64,000 nt of DNA from Axinella damicornis. Its lineage: Eukaryota > Porifera > Demospongiae > Axinellida > Axinellidae. Below are positions 11,301-21,500 of this stretch, piece by piece; the first letter of the stretch is position 1, and each line of letters starts with the position of its first letter. The notes under the pieces are model-generated. The model had not been told where the DNA came from, did not search any database, and saw only the letters and a list, made by a program, of their open reading frames with translations. The stretch is from the NCBI GenBank assembly GCA_963931865.1, contig OZ007516.1, positions 2,598,744-2,662,743 on the forward strand, read 5' to 3'. Made by a program: the position numbers and the translations under genes.

Positions 11301-13370
11301 GTGGTGGTTTATACATCTTTGGATTCATAAATATCTCCTATATAAACACACACACACGTACAGGGAAAACACACAACATAATGATAACACACTGCACCAC
11401 AATAGGAATTGTTGGTAGCCATAACATCAGTATTGTCATGTCTCAGTCTGTTGATCTATACGACAAAGCAGCTTGCACAAGACCTCAGTGAAGCTATGAG
11501 AGCACGACATCGCCAGATAATTGACTACCATTATTATGGTTGATGCAAAGAAATGATACATAATGAACACAAGCCTAGCAACGCACAATACGTATCCGTG
11601 ATTTGCAACCATGCAAGCAACAGTACCTTGGCATCCTTAGGATCCAGTGCAAATACCATAGGCTGGTGGAATATGAAGACCACAAAGAGTGGGCCACACT
11701 GATCATACCTGTGTATCAACGTATCGTACACTGCTAACATCACAACGTATACAGCTGACATACACAAATATCATCAGCATGCATATTAGACTCTGTAACT
11801 ATACTGAATGTTTATGAAGCCTGCCAAATCTGTGCACCCGCGACCTTAAGGTAAAACGGCAGCAGCTATCACAGACCCAGGGGATATAAAGTATAAACAA
11901 TGCTCGTTGAATAAAGTGATGCTCTGTTCATGTGTGGGTGTGGTCAAACTGTACCTGACAGATGTCAAAGGTAGTACAGGTTACATAGGGGAAGCCTACC
12001 ATTCTGGTAGAATGAATCCAAATGGTTGGTGAGCGGCTCCAATCTTGTAAAAGGCTGGAAAATGTCCCAGATAGAAGCTACACAGAAGAGGATACATTAA
12101 AATCAACAAGATTGTTTAGGCATGCAAGAGAGAGTAAGGATTCTCTCGGTAAATACTTATTCTCTCTTGTACAGTTGCCTGATGCACTCATGGATGGTCT
12201 AGTGCATGGCACATGCATGGCTTATTAGACTCCAAGGTTGTCATAAGCACCTTCACGACCAACAAAGTTGTCACGTGCATGGTTGGCACATTGTTTAGGA
12301 TAATGCAATGAATACTTACAATACAGGTTGGTAAAGCATGTAGAAAGTTGAAACCACTGCAACAACTTTATACCACCATACTACATGCATGAACAACTGT
12401 GTCAATGGCAGCTGTTCATACACTCATAAACAAAATGTAGGTACATTGTAGATCTAAACAAAATGTAGTGCTCACGGCATGTTCTACGTATATCAGAGGT
12501 ATACGCATGCAGGATCAGAGTGGCATTCTACTAGCCTTATACCCAGGCCCCACCCTCTTTGGGCGGAGCAGGGCCTGGGTACGAGGCTAGCAGTCTACCT
12601 AGCTACTTCACTAGTGTCTAGGCAACACATTACCACTGGGTGTTTGCATCAATCTGCTGCGGTACGACGTGTCCACTGTAACCCTGATACCATCAACACA
12701 GCTCCATTAATACGTAACTCTCAGGTCATTGCAGCTGAAACCTCGGCATGTCCGTGTCTACAGAACTATAAGGTGTCCAGCCCTCCCCTAGCCTCGAACC
12801 CAGGCTCTTTCTCGCGGTAAGAGGAAATGAGCCTGGGTACGAGGCTAGCCCTCCCCCAGCAGGAAAGGTACAAAGAGCAGGTATTCGGAAGGTAGGCATT
12901 GACCCTATGTATCGCTATACAAAACTGACCTTGCATGGGTGATGCAACGTTCTGTTAGGTTAAAGAAGTCTACACCTCTACAGAAAGCAGATTAACCTTA
13001 GTCCCGTTCCGAGACCCAAACAACCCCAGCGCGGACCACTTGCAGTATCAGTCGCAGGGAAGGACGGGAGGGTCTGGTGACTTGATCCACACCTGGAATG
13101 TAATTAGCTATTCCTTTGTTGCCCGGAAGGCAGAAATCCTCTTATTTCAGCATCTGTGCAGTCGTGAACTACACATGCACAGGTGGTAGCTACACACTAA
13201 GTCCCAGGTTATTATAGAGCCTCTACAACTGCCCACCTGAACGGCTTGGGAGAAGGGATGTGAGCATACTTCCAGTGTTGATAGAAGAGATAAGCGGTGA
13301 TCAGCAAGAAAATACTCACCCCCAGCACACCAACCGCAGCCAGCCCCCACAGCAACACAGTCATCAGCAT
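6376..13370 (-). CDS. Cytochrome P450, CYP46-like (copy A), 15 exons
   Basis: Exons in transcription order: 13370-13237, 12077-12000, 11708-11627, 11337-11264, 11157-11071, 10812-10674, 10561-10424, 10218-10068, 9797-9735, 9586-9514, 9242-9158, 8873-8763, 8262-8174, 7953-7884, 6537-6376. All junctions are GT-AG and in phase, for 511 residues, close to the usual family length. An N-terminal membrane anchor is followed by YAHIPSPK and YLGHFP. Later come the I-helix AGQETT, K-helix ETLR, PSRF in the PERF position and heme loop FSRGHRSCIG with the ligating Cys. Exon-by-exon resemblance and the 15-exon plan point to the cholesterol 24-hydroxylase (CYP46A) group, so an ER-membrane sterol or lipid monooxygenase is inferred; the substrate is unknown. 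An in-frame ATG at 13403 could extend the start by 11 residues. The gene is head-to-head with copy B. It looks functional. Confidence 0.88.
7462..7748. mobile_element. Inverted-repeat element, ATGCTAGGTATCTTGGG ends
   Basis: The first and last roughly 60 bp are inverted copies (ATGCTAGGTATCTTGGGCTA... against ...TAGCCCAAGATACCTAGCAT). Both carry an inner segment with CACCATTGTGATCAGCAT or its inverse. The middle has no coding content. The same sequence forms the tandem array at the end of the window, and a degenerate relative lies just upstream (about 6900-7200). It sits in the last intron of P450 A. Confidence 0.75.
8302..8338. repeat. Uninterrupted C homopolymer (37 bp)
   Basis: A run of 37 C followed by an A-rich stretch, in an intron of P450 A. 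Such runs are prone to assembly length error, so the exact length is unreliable. Confidence 0.9.
8985..9089. mobile_element. 105-bp palindromic TAGCC element
   Basis: TAGCCTTGTTCCCAGGCCCC pairs with GGGCCTGCGGGAACAAGGCTA. An inner hairpin (CACTTGCAGTAC / GTACTGCAAGTG) closes the fold. Flanks are only partly similar (TTTGAG / CTTGAG), so the target duplication is eroded. Located in an intron of P450 A. Confidence 0.75.
12533..12590. mobile_element. 58-bp palindromic TAGCC element
   Basis: Inverted ends TAGCCTTATACCCAGGCCC / GGGCCTGGGTACGAGGCTA flank a short centre. Flanking GCATTCTAC and GCAGTCTAC match at 8 of 9 positions. It lies in the first intron of P450 A. Confidence 0.8.
12789..12847. 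mobile_element. 59-bp palindromic TAGCC element
   Basis: TAGCCTCGAACCCAGGCTC pairs with GAGCCTGGGTACGAGGCTA. The flanks are perfect 9-bp direct repeats GCCCTCCCC at 12780-12788 and 12848-12856. Same intron as the preceding copy, about 200 bp away. Confidence 0.87.
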
Positions 13371-13545
13371 GCTTCCACTCTCCAAAGGGACGAACAGCAA
13401 CACGCAGGATGGGGCGGTGTCTTAACAGGTGGTGCCACACCTATGGACATGGGTGGAGCTGAGACCTAATATTATTTTTTCCTCATCCGCTTCAACCTAG
13501 AGAGCTGGCTCGCGAGACTAAGAAATCCTACCAACGAATAGAATC
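13371..13545. promoter_or_regulatory. Putative bidirectional promoter of P450 A and B
   Basis: Only 175 bp separate the start codons of divergent genes A and B, so both core promoters and 5' leaders must fit here or use the neighbouring coding sequence. It contains CCACACCTATGG and GGGTGGAGCTGAGAC (13451-13465). The latter reappears before gene C (18546-18560) and, in looser form, before D and E. Its activity is inference. Confidence 0.5.
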
Positions 13546-16500
13546 ATGCTGGTGATGTTGCTGCTGTACGTTGCAGGGGCTCTGTTTGTCCTCCTGTTCG
13601 TGGCATGGCTGGCTCTCACAGTCTACATCTACCTGGTGCACAGGAGGTATGCCCACATCCCCTCGCCAAAGATGCCAAGGTGAGCCGTAGATTACCTGGA
13701 GTGAACACACAGCATCACTAATCTACACTCACAGTAACATCCAGCAGGTAGTAGTGAAGCTTTGTGGGTCAGCCCAATCAAAAACCTACTCGGAGGGGGA
13801 ATAGTCTCTCGCCACACCCACTATGGGTGAGAGTCTGGCCCGCGAGACTAGAGGGGGAAGTTCTAGATCTAAACAGCCATAGAAGTCCTAGCTATATCAG
13901 AGAAATGTGGCCAACTCAACTTGTGATCACATGGCGTGTCATCATCGAAAAAAGCTGTGCACGGAGGCCTGGGAATGAGGCTAGTTATGATAAGGTAAGG
14001 GAGGGGACTTCCAGACATGGTCTCATGCGGCTTTCACTCTCTAGGGGCAATATTTTTGCTAACAACTGTACAGCGTCGAAACGGTTCGATGGTAGCCTCG
14101 AACCCAGGCCCACACGCGGAACACGGAAGTCCGTTTCACTTCAGCATGTGTTACCCATTGCAGTACAACATTGGATTGTTTATCTAGTAGTTGTGGCAAG
14201 AGTGCATGATGACATAACGATGATGTCATCATGCACTCTTGGTTGTGGCAGGAGCCTCCTGGTTATGGGTATAGAGTTCCCTACCTCTTTCCAATAGCTT
14301 TTACCTGGGCCACCTCTCTATCATGATCAAGACGATTGAAGAAGAGGGATCCGTTCACCATGCGTGCTTGAAGTGGTATGTCTCACATTGACACTTGACC
14401 CCTGGGTAGCTAGTATACAGGATTGTGAATGAATGAAAAGTACACATTTCATGGTACCAGTTACAGTATTTCTGCTGATATACAAGAATCTCTGCCCAAG
14501 AACACCTTGCTGTAATCACATTGAATTCCGATCGGGCACATTCATTAGATTTTTGCCAATCATCAACTTGACCGGTATCAGTCTGGTGGTTCAAAGATCA
14601 TCTATGCAGTTAAAAACAGAGTGGGAGACGGACGGCCTGAGAACGAGGCTAGTAACTTTGCATAGCAGACATTGCAGCAAACTCTGCCTAAGCGGGCTGC
14701 AGAGTGAGAACTCCTATTTCCCCGCGTGTAATATAGAAGATGTGCAACTGTCTTCATACTAGCCTCATTCCCAGGCCGTGCTTCTCTCCTCCCACGCGGC
14801 CTGGGAACGAGGCTATCTTCATACCTGTATGCATACCCTCTCTGTGTAGGAGTCGTGAAGTTGGACCGGTGAGTGTGCACTTTTACTTGCACCATTCGAT
14901 GGTCTTTACAATCAATCCAGAAGATGTCAAGGTTAGCTGTGATAGTATTATTTTGATAGTAAATATACATTTCCATTGGGACAATACGTTGCTCAGGTAC
15001 CAGGTCACCCATGTGGCCTGGGAATGAGGCTACACCAAACCACAGTGAGATACCATTGCATGAGGCACGTATACGCATGGGATGGATCCAGAATTTTTTT
15101 GAAATGGGGGTAGTCATGTCTTCCAGTTGTAACGAACACATACTACATGTGGAGTGATGCTGAATTTTCAACTGCATCTGGTAGCAGTATGGGATTGTAC
15201 ACATTGTTCTCCTTGCTTATCAACAGCTCCTTTGCACAAGGTCTACTGTTCCCAAGTCCCGGCAAGTATATGGTGGACTTTCAACTGTTCTTGGAGAGAG
15301 GTTAGCTGGTGAAAGCAATTATGTGGCTATACTTTTGTTGTCTGATGCAATAGTTCAATTTGTACTACGTAGTAGAATGGGTGGAGCTGAGAATGGATTG
15401 TCGCAATATGCAATAAAAATAATGATCTTGACTCATTTGTGAGTAGGAAGACTAAATTTCACTGTTCCATCTTTAGAATAATTTATTAAGGGTCAGGTTC
15501 CACTTTCATTTCATGATACCCCCCTCCCCTTTTCGTGCCACTCCTTTTCTGCTGGTGCAGAGCCTATATCCCAAGGACATTACTGAAAGCATTACATTAA
15601 AAGTCTGATGTCTGATGAAGACTGTATTCTGTACGTTACTCCTGTACAGGTTCCTTGGCCGTGGACTGTTGACCATCATAAACTATAATGACTGGAAACC
15701 TCGCAGAAGTCTCTATGATCCAGCATTCAATAAGAAGTATATTTTGTGTCCGATTTATATTTTGCCTTGAGCTTCCAGTATTAGAACTAACCAGCCTAGA
15801 ATACAAATTTTGGTGATCGAATGCTCAAAGCGGAGTTGGTAGGCGAAGGCAATATGGCCTTAATCTGTAGAGGAAGGTACCTCTAAATGATGTGTATACT
15901 GATAATCAACAGAAGCTTGCGTACAAGAGTTGTTCCTCCTTATAATAATAATCAATTTACCCCCATCATCCAACTTGTTTCAGCACAGGTGCCAGCATGC
16001 ATTCATTATAGTGTTAAAGCCAGCCAACATCTCTGATGTTAGTTGATCATACTCTGTTTGGTTGACTATCACCAGGAGAGCATGATCCGCTGAAGGTGCG
16101 TCGAACTAGTATAGACATGTTGTAGTCCCTCACACCTTATGGTCATACCTTATATGGAAGACCTTTGCGGTACCGCGTAAGTGGCTGCTAGTGATATTCA
16201 CAATTCAGTGGCTCATGCGCTCCTGCTCTCACTGTTTGTTGTAGTTTTCTTAAAGATCTGATCCCCTCCTTCAACGAGTGTGTGGACCAGTTTCTGGAGG
16301 GGCTGAGGCCTCTTGCTGATGGCAGGACACAAGTTCCCATGAAGCAGAAGTTTTCTGTACTCACTCTTAACGTCATCAGTAAGGTAAAAGGCTGGGATTA
16401 CATTGCTATGGGAATATACTAATGTTTGTGCAACCCTTTGCAGGTGGCGTTCAGTTCAGATTTTGCGGAGAGCATTTCAGATAAATCTCACGGTCTGAAG

Positions 16501-18327
16501 TACTCAAAGGCGGATGGAATGCTGACATATTTGATGGCACATTCACTGGAAGGATTTCAAAAAAGCGTCATTCCTTTCTTCCAGGTTTGTGTCTCAACCT
16601 CTAAACGTACTCTGAAAGGATTTGTAGCTATGGGTAACCTATTGTTGAACTTATGAATTCAAATTTTCTTTTGGAAAGTTCCAGCATCCATTTCAAACGA
16701 AAGGCTACCGTGAGACAATCAGGACTATCAGGCAGCTTGGCAGGGAGTGCATTCAGAAGAGGATCAACGCCATTGAGAGTGGAGAACAAGTCCCTAATGA
16801 TATTCTCACACATATCGTGAAGATCACAAGTGGGTTGTTACCGGTGCATATGTATCCTCAACATGAAAGTTATATTTACCATGGCACTCTTCCAAACTAT
16901 TTTTCTAGCCACAACTGGTGACATTGATGTTGAAGATCTGGTGGATGACTTCACCACCTTCTATGTTGCTGGTAAATTAGCAGACCTGAACAATTTTGTC
17001 ACTGTAGTTCATTAATTGGTCAACTTGGCCTGGCATATTTAACCCCAAAGGTGGTTAACAAATTCATGCAGTGCTACTGTACAGGGCAAGAAACCACCTC
17101 CAATCTTCTCTCCTTTGCTCTGATTCTTCTGTGCCAGCACCCTGACATTCTTGAGAGGTTAGCTTGCATGAATACATTGTAGACACTGATACACCAGATA
17201 TATTGAATCATCGATCGTTGTAAAAACTGATTTAGTGAATGTGCATGACATAAGTTGAGTTTAACCCTGTTGATTTTCCGCTGCTTTTCCATTTCACTTG
17301 ATTTGGCAGGGTGCTTGCTGAGATTTCTGATGTACTGGGCAAGAAGGAAGCTGTTACTACTGAACACCTGGAGCAACTCCAGTACCTTGAACAGGTGTTT
17401 TGCCCTCTATACACTGACTGGCCTACCTATAGTTGTGACCATGTTTAAGTGCTTAATCTGGTGTTACTGTGCATATCTGCACGTGAGAGACCAGTTCAAC
17501 TATACAACAAATTCATCTTTCACTGATGAAAGTTTGCTCATAATATTTTCATGTTGAGTGTAGTGCCCATAGCCGCTACCTCCTTATTACATAGCTACAC
17601 AGAGTGACAGTGCACAGCAATTAAGTGTCTGATACGATTTTATGACCGTTGTTTTTGCTCAGGTATTCATGGAGACGTTAAGGCTGTACCCACCTGCTTT
17701 AGGAGCTTGCAAAGAGGCTCCCAAGGGACTGATACTCAGCAACTATGAAATCCCAGAAGGAACAGCTATTACTGTGCGTAAGATAGTGGTGTCATAGTTC
17801 ACCTTCTTTTGATATTAGGAAAGATGGGTGCACCATTACAACAATACAGATTTCTTCATTGGCTGGTGGCCGTTTGTCAGAGAACTTTGAAGACCCACTG
17901 ATATTTGACCCCAACCGGTTTGACCCTGGCAGGGAGAGGTGATTTGATTGTAGATGTAGTCGGACATGATAATTATAGATTCACTGTACCTGGTACATGT
18001 TTAATCCAGTAACCACTCTCACATTAGGCCAAGTCCGTTTGTCTACTTTCCATTTGGTATTGGCCACCGTACTTGCATTGGGAAAGTATTTGCAATGGTG
18101 AGTTTCAAAGTCATAATCCTATTAGCAACATTACATGCAAACCTGTTCTTGCTGTGTGTTTCACAGCAAGTGTATCCCTTTTTATGCAGATGGAAGCAAA
18201 GGTGATCATGTCTCGGCTGTTACAACAGTTCAGAATTAGCCTGCCTGAAGGATATGAACTTCGTGAAACTTCTAACACCACTTTGCAGCCCAAGGGCAAT
18301 GTACCATGCACTCTGACACCTGCTTAG
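13546..18327 (+). CDS. Cytochrome P450, CYP46-like (copy B), 15 exons
   Basis: Exons: 13546-13679, 14298-14375, 14850-14931, 15227-15300, 15650-15736, 16245-16383, 16444-16584, 16679-16829, 16909-16971, 17085-17157, 17310-17394, 17663-17773, 17850-17938, 18028-18097, 18190-18327. All are GT-AG and in phase, encoding 504 residues. It has an N-terminal hydrophobic anchor (ALFVLLFVAWLALTVY) and then RRYAHIPSPK. Motifs are AGQETT (I-helix), ETLR (K-helix), PNRF and heme loop FGIGHRTCIG. Exon lengths equal those of copy A at 13 of 15 positions, so the two arose by duplication. It is an ER-anchored monooxygenase of the sterol 24-hydroxylase type by similarity; the substrate is unknown. Exon 4 is the most divergent segment relative to the other copies. 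It appears intact. Confidence 0.88.
13986..14090. mobile_element. Truncated relative of the AGGTAACGG element
   Basis: This matches the left half of the complete element at 42222-42448, including the TAAGGTAA start, the GCTTTCACTCTCTAG block and TTGCTAACAACTGTACAGCG. It lacks the right end. A solo TAGCC left end (from 14092) abuts it, suggesting a later insertion broke it. Located in the first intron of P450 B. Confidence 0.6.
14198..14240. repeat. Perfect short hairpin
   Basis: AAGAGTGCATGATGACAT is followed within a few bases by its exact reverse complement. It is in the first intron of P450 B and does not share the ends of the other inverted-repeat families here. Confidence 0.8.
14760..14815. 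mobile_element. 56-bp palindromic TAGCC element
   Basis: TAGCCTCATTCCCAGGCCG pairs with CGGCCTGGGAACGAGGCTA. The flanks are identical 9-bp repeats TCTTCATAC at 14751-14759 and 14816-14824. It sits 35 bp upstream of exon 3 of P450 B. Confidence 0.88.
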
Positions 18328-18539
18328 AGGTGCTGTCATATTGAATTTTTTCTCTCTGTTAGTATGACTGTAAACTATTCTTTTGTTTCCTAGCTGCAAA
18401 CTAATGAAGCTACGCACTTTTTAGTGATTGCGATTGTACTTTGGAAAGTGTTAATGCTGCACTGGCCAACGAAACAATAGTAGCTATCGTATTTACTGAG
18501 ACCCCTTGCAGTATGGGAACACTGCTGCGTAGCCACACC

Positions 18540-18593
18540 TATTATGGGTGGAGCTCAGACACAATTTGCGATCTGTCATGACACTGTTGCATC
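18540..18593 (+). promoter_or_regulatory. Putative promoter-proximal region of P450 C
   Basis: Contains ATTATGGGTGGAGCTCAGAC ending 34 bp before the start codon of copy C. The same core (GGGTGGAGCTNAGAC) lies in the A/B intergenic region. Only 266 bp separate the stop of B from the start of C. Regulatory function is inferred from this recurrence only. Confidence 0.4.
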
Positions 18594-21500
18594 ATGCTGG
18601 CAATGCTGCTGCTCTGCGCTGTAGGAGCGCTGTTTCTCCTTCTTTTCGTGGCATGGCTGGCTCTCACAGTCTACCTCTACCTGGTACACAGGAGGTATGC
18701 CCACATCCCCTCGCCAAAGATGGCAAGGTGAGTTTAGACATTGTGTGTACGTATCCGTTATTTGTGCTCGGGGGTTAAAACCTCAATTCTGACTTTGAAC
18801 GGTGTTGACCGTGCTGCTGCTTTAGTAATTATAGAACTATTGTTAGCTAGAGCTTCAGGCCATGAGTTGCAGGGGGGGTTGGTGGAACACTCTAGATGCT
18901 AGATTCTGGCACCTACATAAACATAAAGTGGGTGTGGCTATCCGAATTTCCATTGAGAACCCTCCCAGATCCAAAATTTATTTATTATTTATTTTATTTT
19001 ATTTTATGAGAAACCACCATGTAGAGTGGCTAACGAGGTAACCGGAATAGCATGAATGCTAATATTAACCAGTACCCCGGGACCAACGGCTTTACATCCC
19101 CTCCGAAGGATGCGGTGTGAACTGTAACAGGTAAAAACACCTTCAAGAACACACCTACTCATTTTTAAGGGTAGAGCTGAGTCAACTCCTAGGAGAGAAA
19201 GAAAATCTCTCCTATGGCAATGGTGGGATTCGAACCTGCAACCTTTAGATTAGCAGTCGGATGCTTTAACTGCTAGGCCACCAGCCACCCCAAAATTAGG
19301 CCGTACGTAGAACTAGTGGCTGTCTGTGGGCCTGAGCATTGGCCCCAGAGCTTCCTGCTGGCTGCGCTGCTCAGCTGGTAGAGCATAGTCTCATGGGCCA
19401 GCCATAGTTTTCTGGTGGTAGGAGTGAGAGGGAGAGTACATCCGGACACTATGGATAGCTGTCTATGCCAGGCGCAGGTATGCAGGAGGTTCAAGTCCCA
19501 TTGAAGGTTCAATGTGATCGCAGATCAAGCATACCAGACACACAGGCTGGTGGCAAGATTGGCAATTGCAATAGCCTAGGTTTTTAACTTCTGTAATTTC
19601 ACTAGTAGCCTGAAGGAATTGAGGCAGTTGAACCTTCTGGTATCCATAGAACAAAAGCAGAATATAAGGCTGATAAACACAACGCCATGCCATGGTCATG
19701 AGCTGGGTAAGATGACTAATTTACATTCCATGCACATGGCTGGTCAAATGTTAATGATCATCAAGAGTCCTAAAGACCAAAAAAGGCAACCTGGATGCTT
19801 CTATGGAAAAAATATACCCCCAGAGTGCTTCACACACTGGTTTACTTTGTTACTCCCCAACAAATATCCCTTATGAATTCTAACTTAGTGTTCCTTCTCT
19901 TCAGCTTCTACTTGGGTCACATGCCGACTATTTTCAAAGTTATGGATGAAGATGGAACTAAATTTGTTGAACTGATGCTGCAGTGGTAAGGTTTGCATGT
20001 AACAGTTGAAGTCCTATGGATAGCACACGAACAGGAGCATGGGCTGTGAGGGAGCTCATCACATGTGGATCGGAACATGATTTACACTACTGCATATATA
20101 CTGAGATGACCATAGAACTCGATTGTAGGAGTTACCCTTCCTATCGTGTGTGGCAGTGGTGGCTGTGTGTAGCCTGAATGTGAGAGAGCCTGGTAACATT
20201 GGGGGGGTTAAGCCGTTGACTTCTGGTACGTCGTCATTCATGTGATAAATGAAGGACACTCCTACTTTTGTGGTTAATGTCGTGTGAGTTACAAATCAGT
20301 CACACGCTATTATAATCATGTGGTTTCATTCTGAAATGTGATTGGTGCCGCCAGGATCCAAGCACCCAGTTTGACCCCCCCAATGTTGCCTGATGGTTGT
20401 TGATTTCAGCTCCCTTTGAAATCCGAAGCACTTCCGTATGGCATATGGTGGATGCCACATTCAGTAGTACACTATTGCACAGAAAATGCAGAGGCGGCGC
20501 TGCCGGTCCGGCTGGTCCGGCTTTGGCCGGACCACTTTTCCAGCCGACCTGATTGTAATATCACGTGCAGTGTAGTCAATCTACGCTTGATCTTATATGC
20601 AGACTCAGCAATGGCATCTGTTTCACGTCCTAGTTGTGGGCCTACCATTGAAACTCCACAGCAGCCAAGGTCTTTTCTTTCCCAAAACGGCCATTTTGAT
20701 GCTACGAGCTCAGAGAGTGCTTCCTCATCGCTGAAAATACATGCGAAAAATTTTCCCGCGCTTTGCGCGGACAGATCGGCGCTTCACACCTCTGCGCTAC
20801 GAGTGGGCCGTACCACTTTTTGTATGCCGCTGCCGCCCCTGAAATGGCGTACCCTAAAACCCTCTGTACCCTGCAGGTCTCATGATGTTGGGCCAGTGTT
20901 TGTGTGGTTTTCAATGCACATGCCGTTTTTGTTCACTATGAACCCAGATGATGTCAAGGTAGGCATACCAAGTAACCTAGCTTGCATCCGTCTATATAGT
21001 TCCTATTACAAGCTCATGTTCCTACCATAATGTCTAGCATGTAGACTCCATGTGCGTGAGGTTATATACCACATAACTTAATCAAACGTTGAATGTGGGT
21101 GCAGATGTTTGCAAACAGCAGACTTCTGTTTTAGGTAACTGAATTTGTGTACTTTAAAGTCACTATTATTTTGGGGTACTAATTCATTTTTGGCGAATTG
21201 AGACCCTGAAAACAGGCAGTATGTGATGTGTGTTAATTGGAGCGTAGCTGCCTGCGAAGCAGCCTGGGAACAAGGCTAGCTGTGTAGAACGAGGTGAACA
21301 TCGGAGACGTCATTCTGAAAACTGCATGAGTTTGCCCTACCTGTTGCACTATAGGCTAGGTTGCCACTTGCCTTGAACAGAATCATAATGCAACACTTGC
21401 TATTAGCTCTGATAGTTTAAAACACCCGCAAATCTGCAATACCGGTTAAGGTTTGTCACTTTGATAATAGTGACTTCAAGGCACTGTTGTTCTCCTTCTA

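Noticed and set aside
19207..19289. Genuine tRNA-Ser gene on the minus strand
   Set aside because: It has A and B boxes and an ACTGCTAA loop, but lacks the long variable arm and continues into a SINE body and A-rich tail.
19365..19500. Possible tRNA gene or SINE head (TGCTCAGCTGGTAGAGC ... GGTTCAAGTCC)
   Set aside because: A-box-like and B-box-like strings are over 100 bp apart with no tRNA cloverleaf between them; perhaps an interrupted SINE, but not supportable.
20187..20395. Inverted repeat around GGTAACATTGGGGGGGTT / GACCCCCCCAATGTTGCC
   Set aside because: The arms are short and no target duplication is visible; possibly an old element but not firm enough to list.
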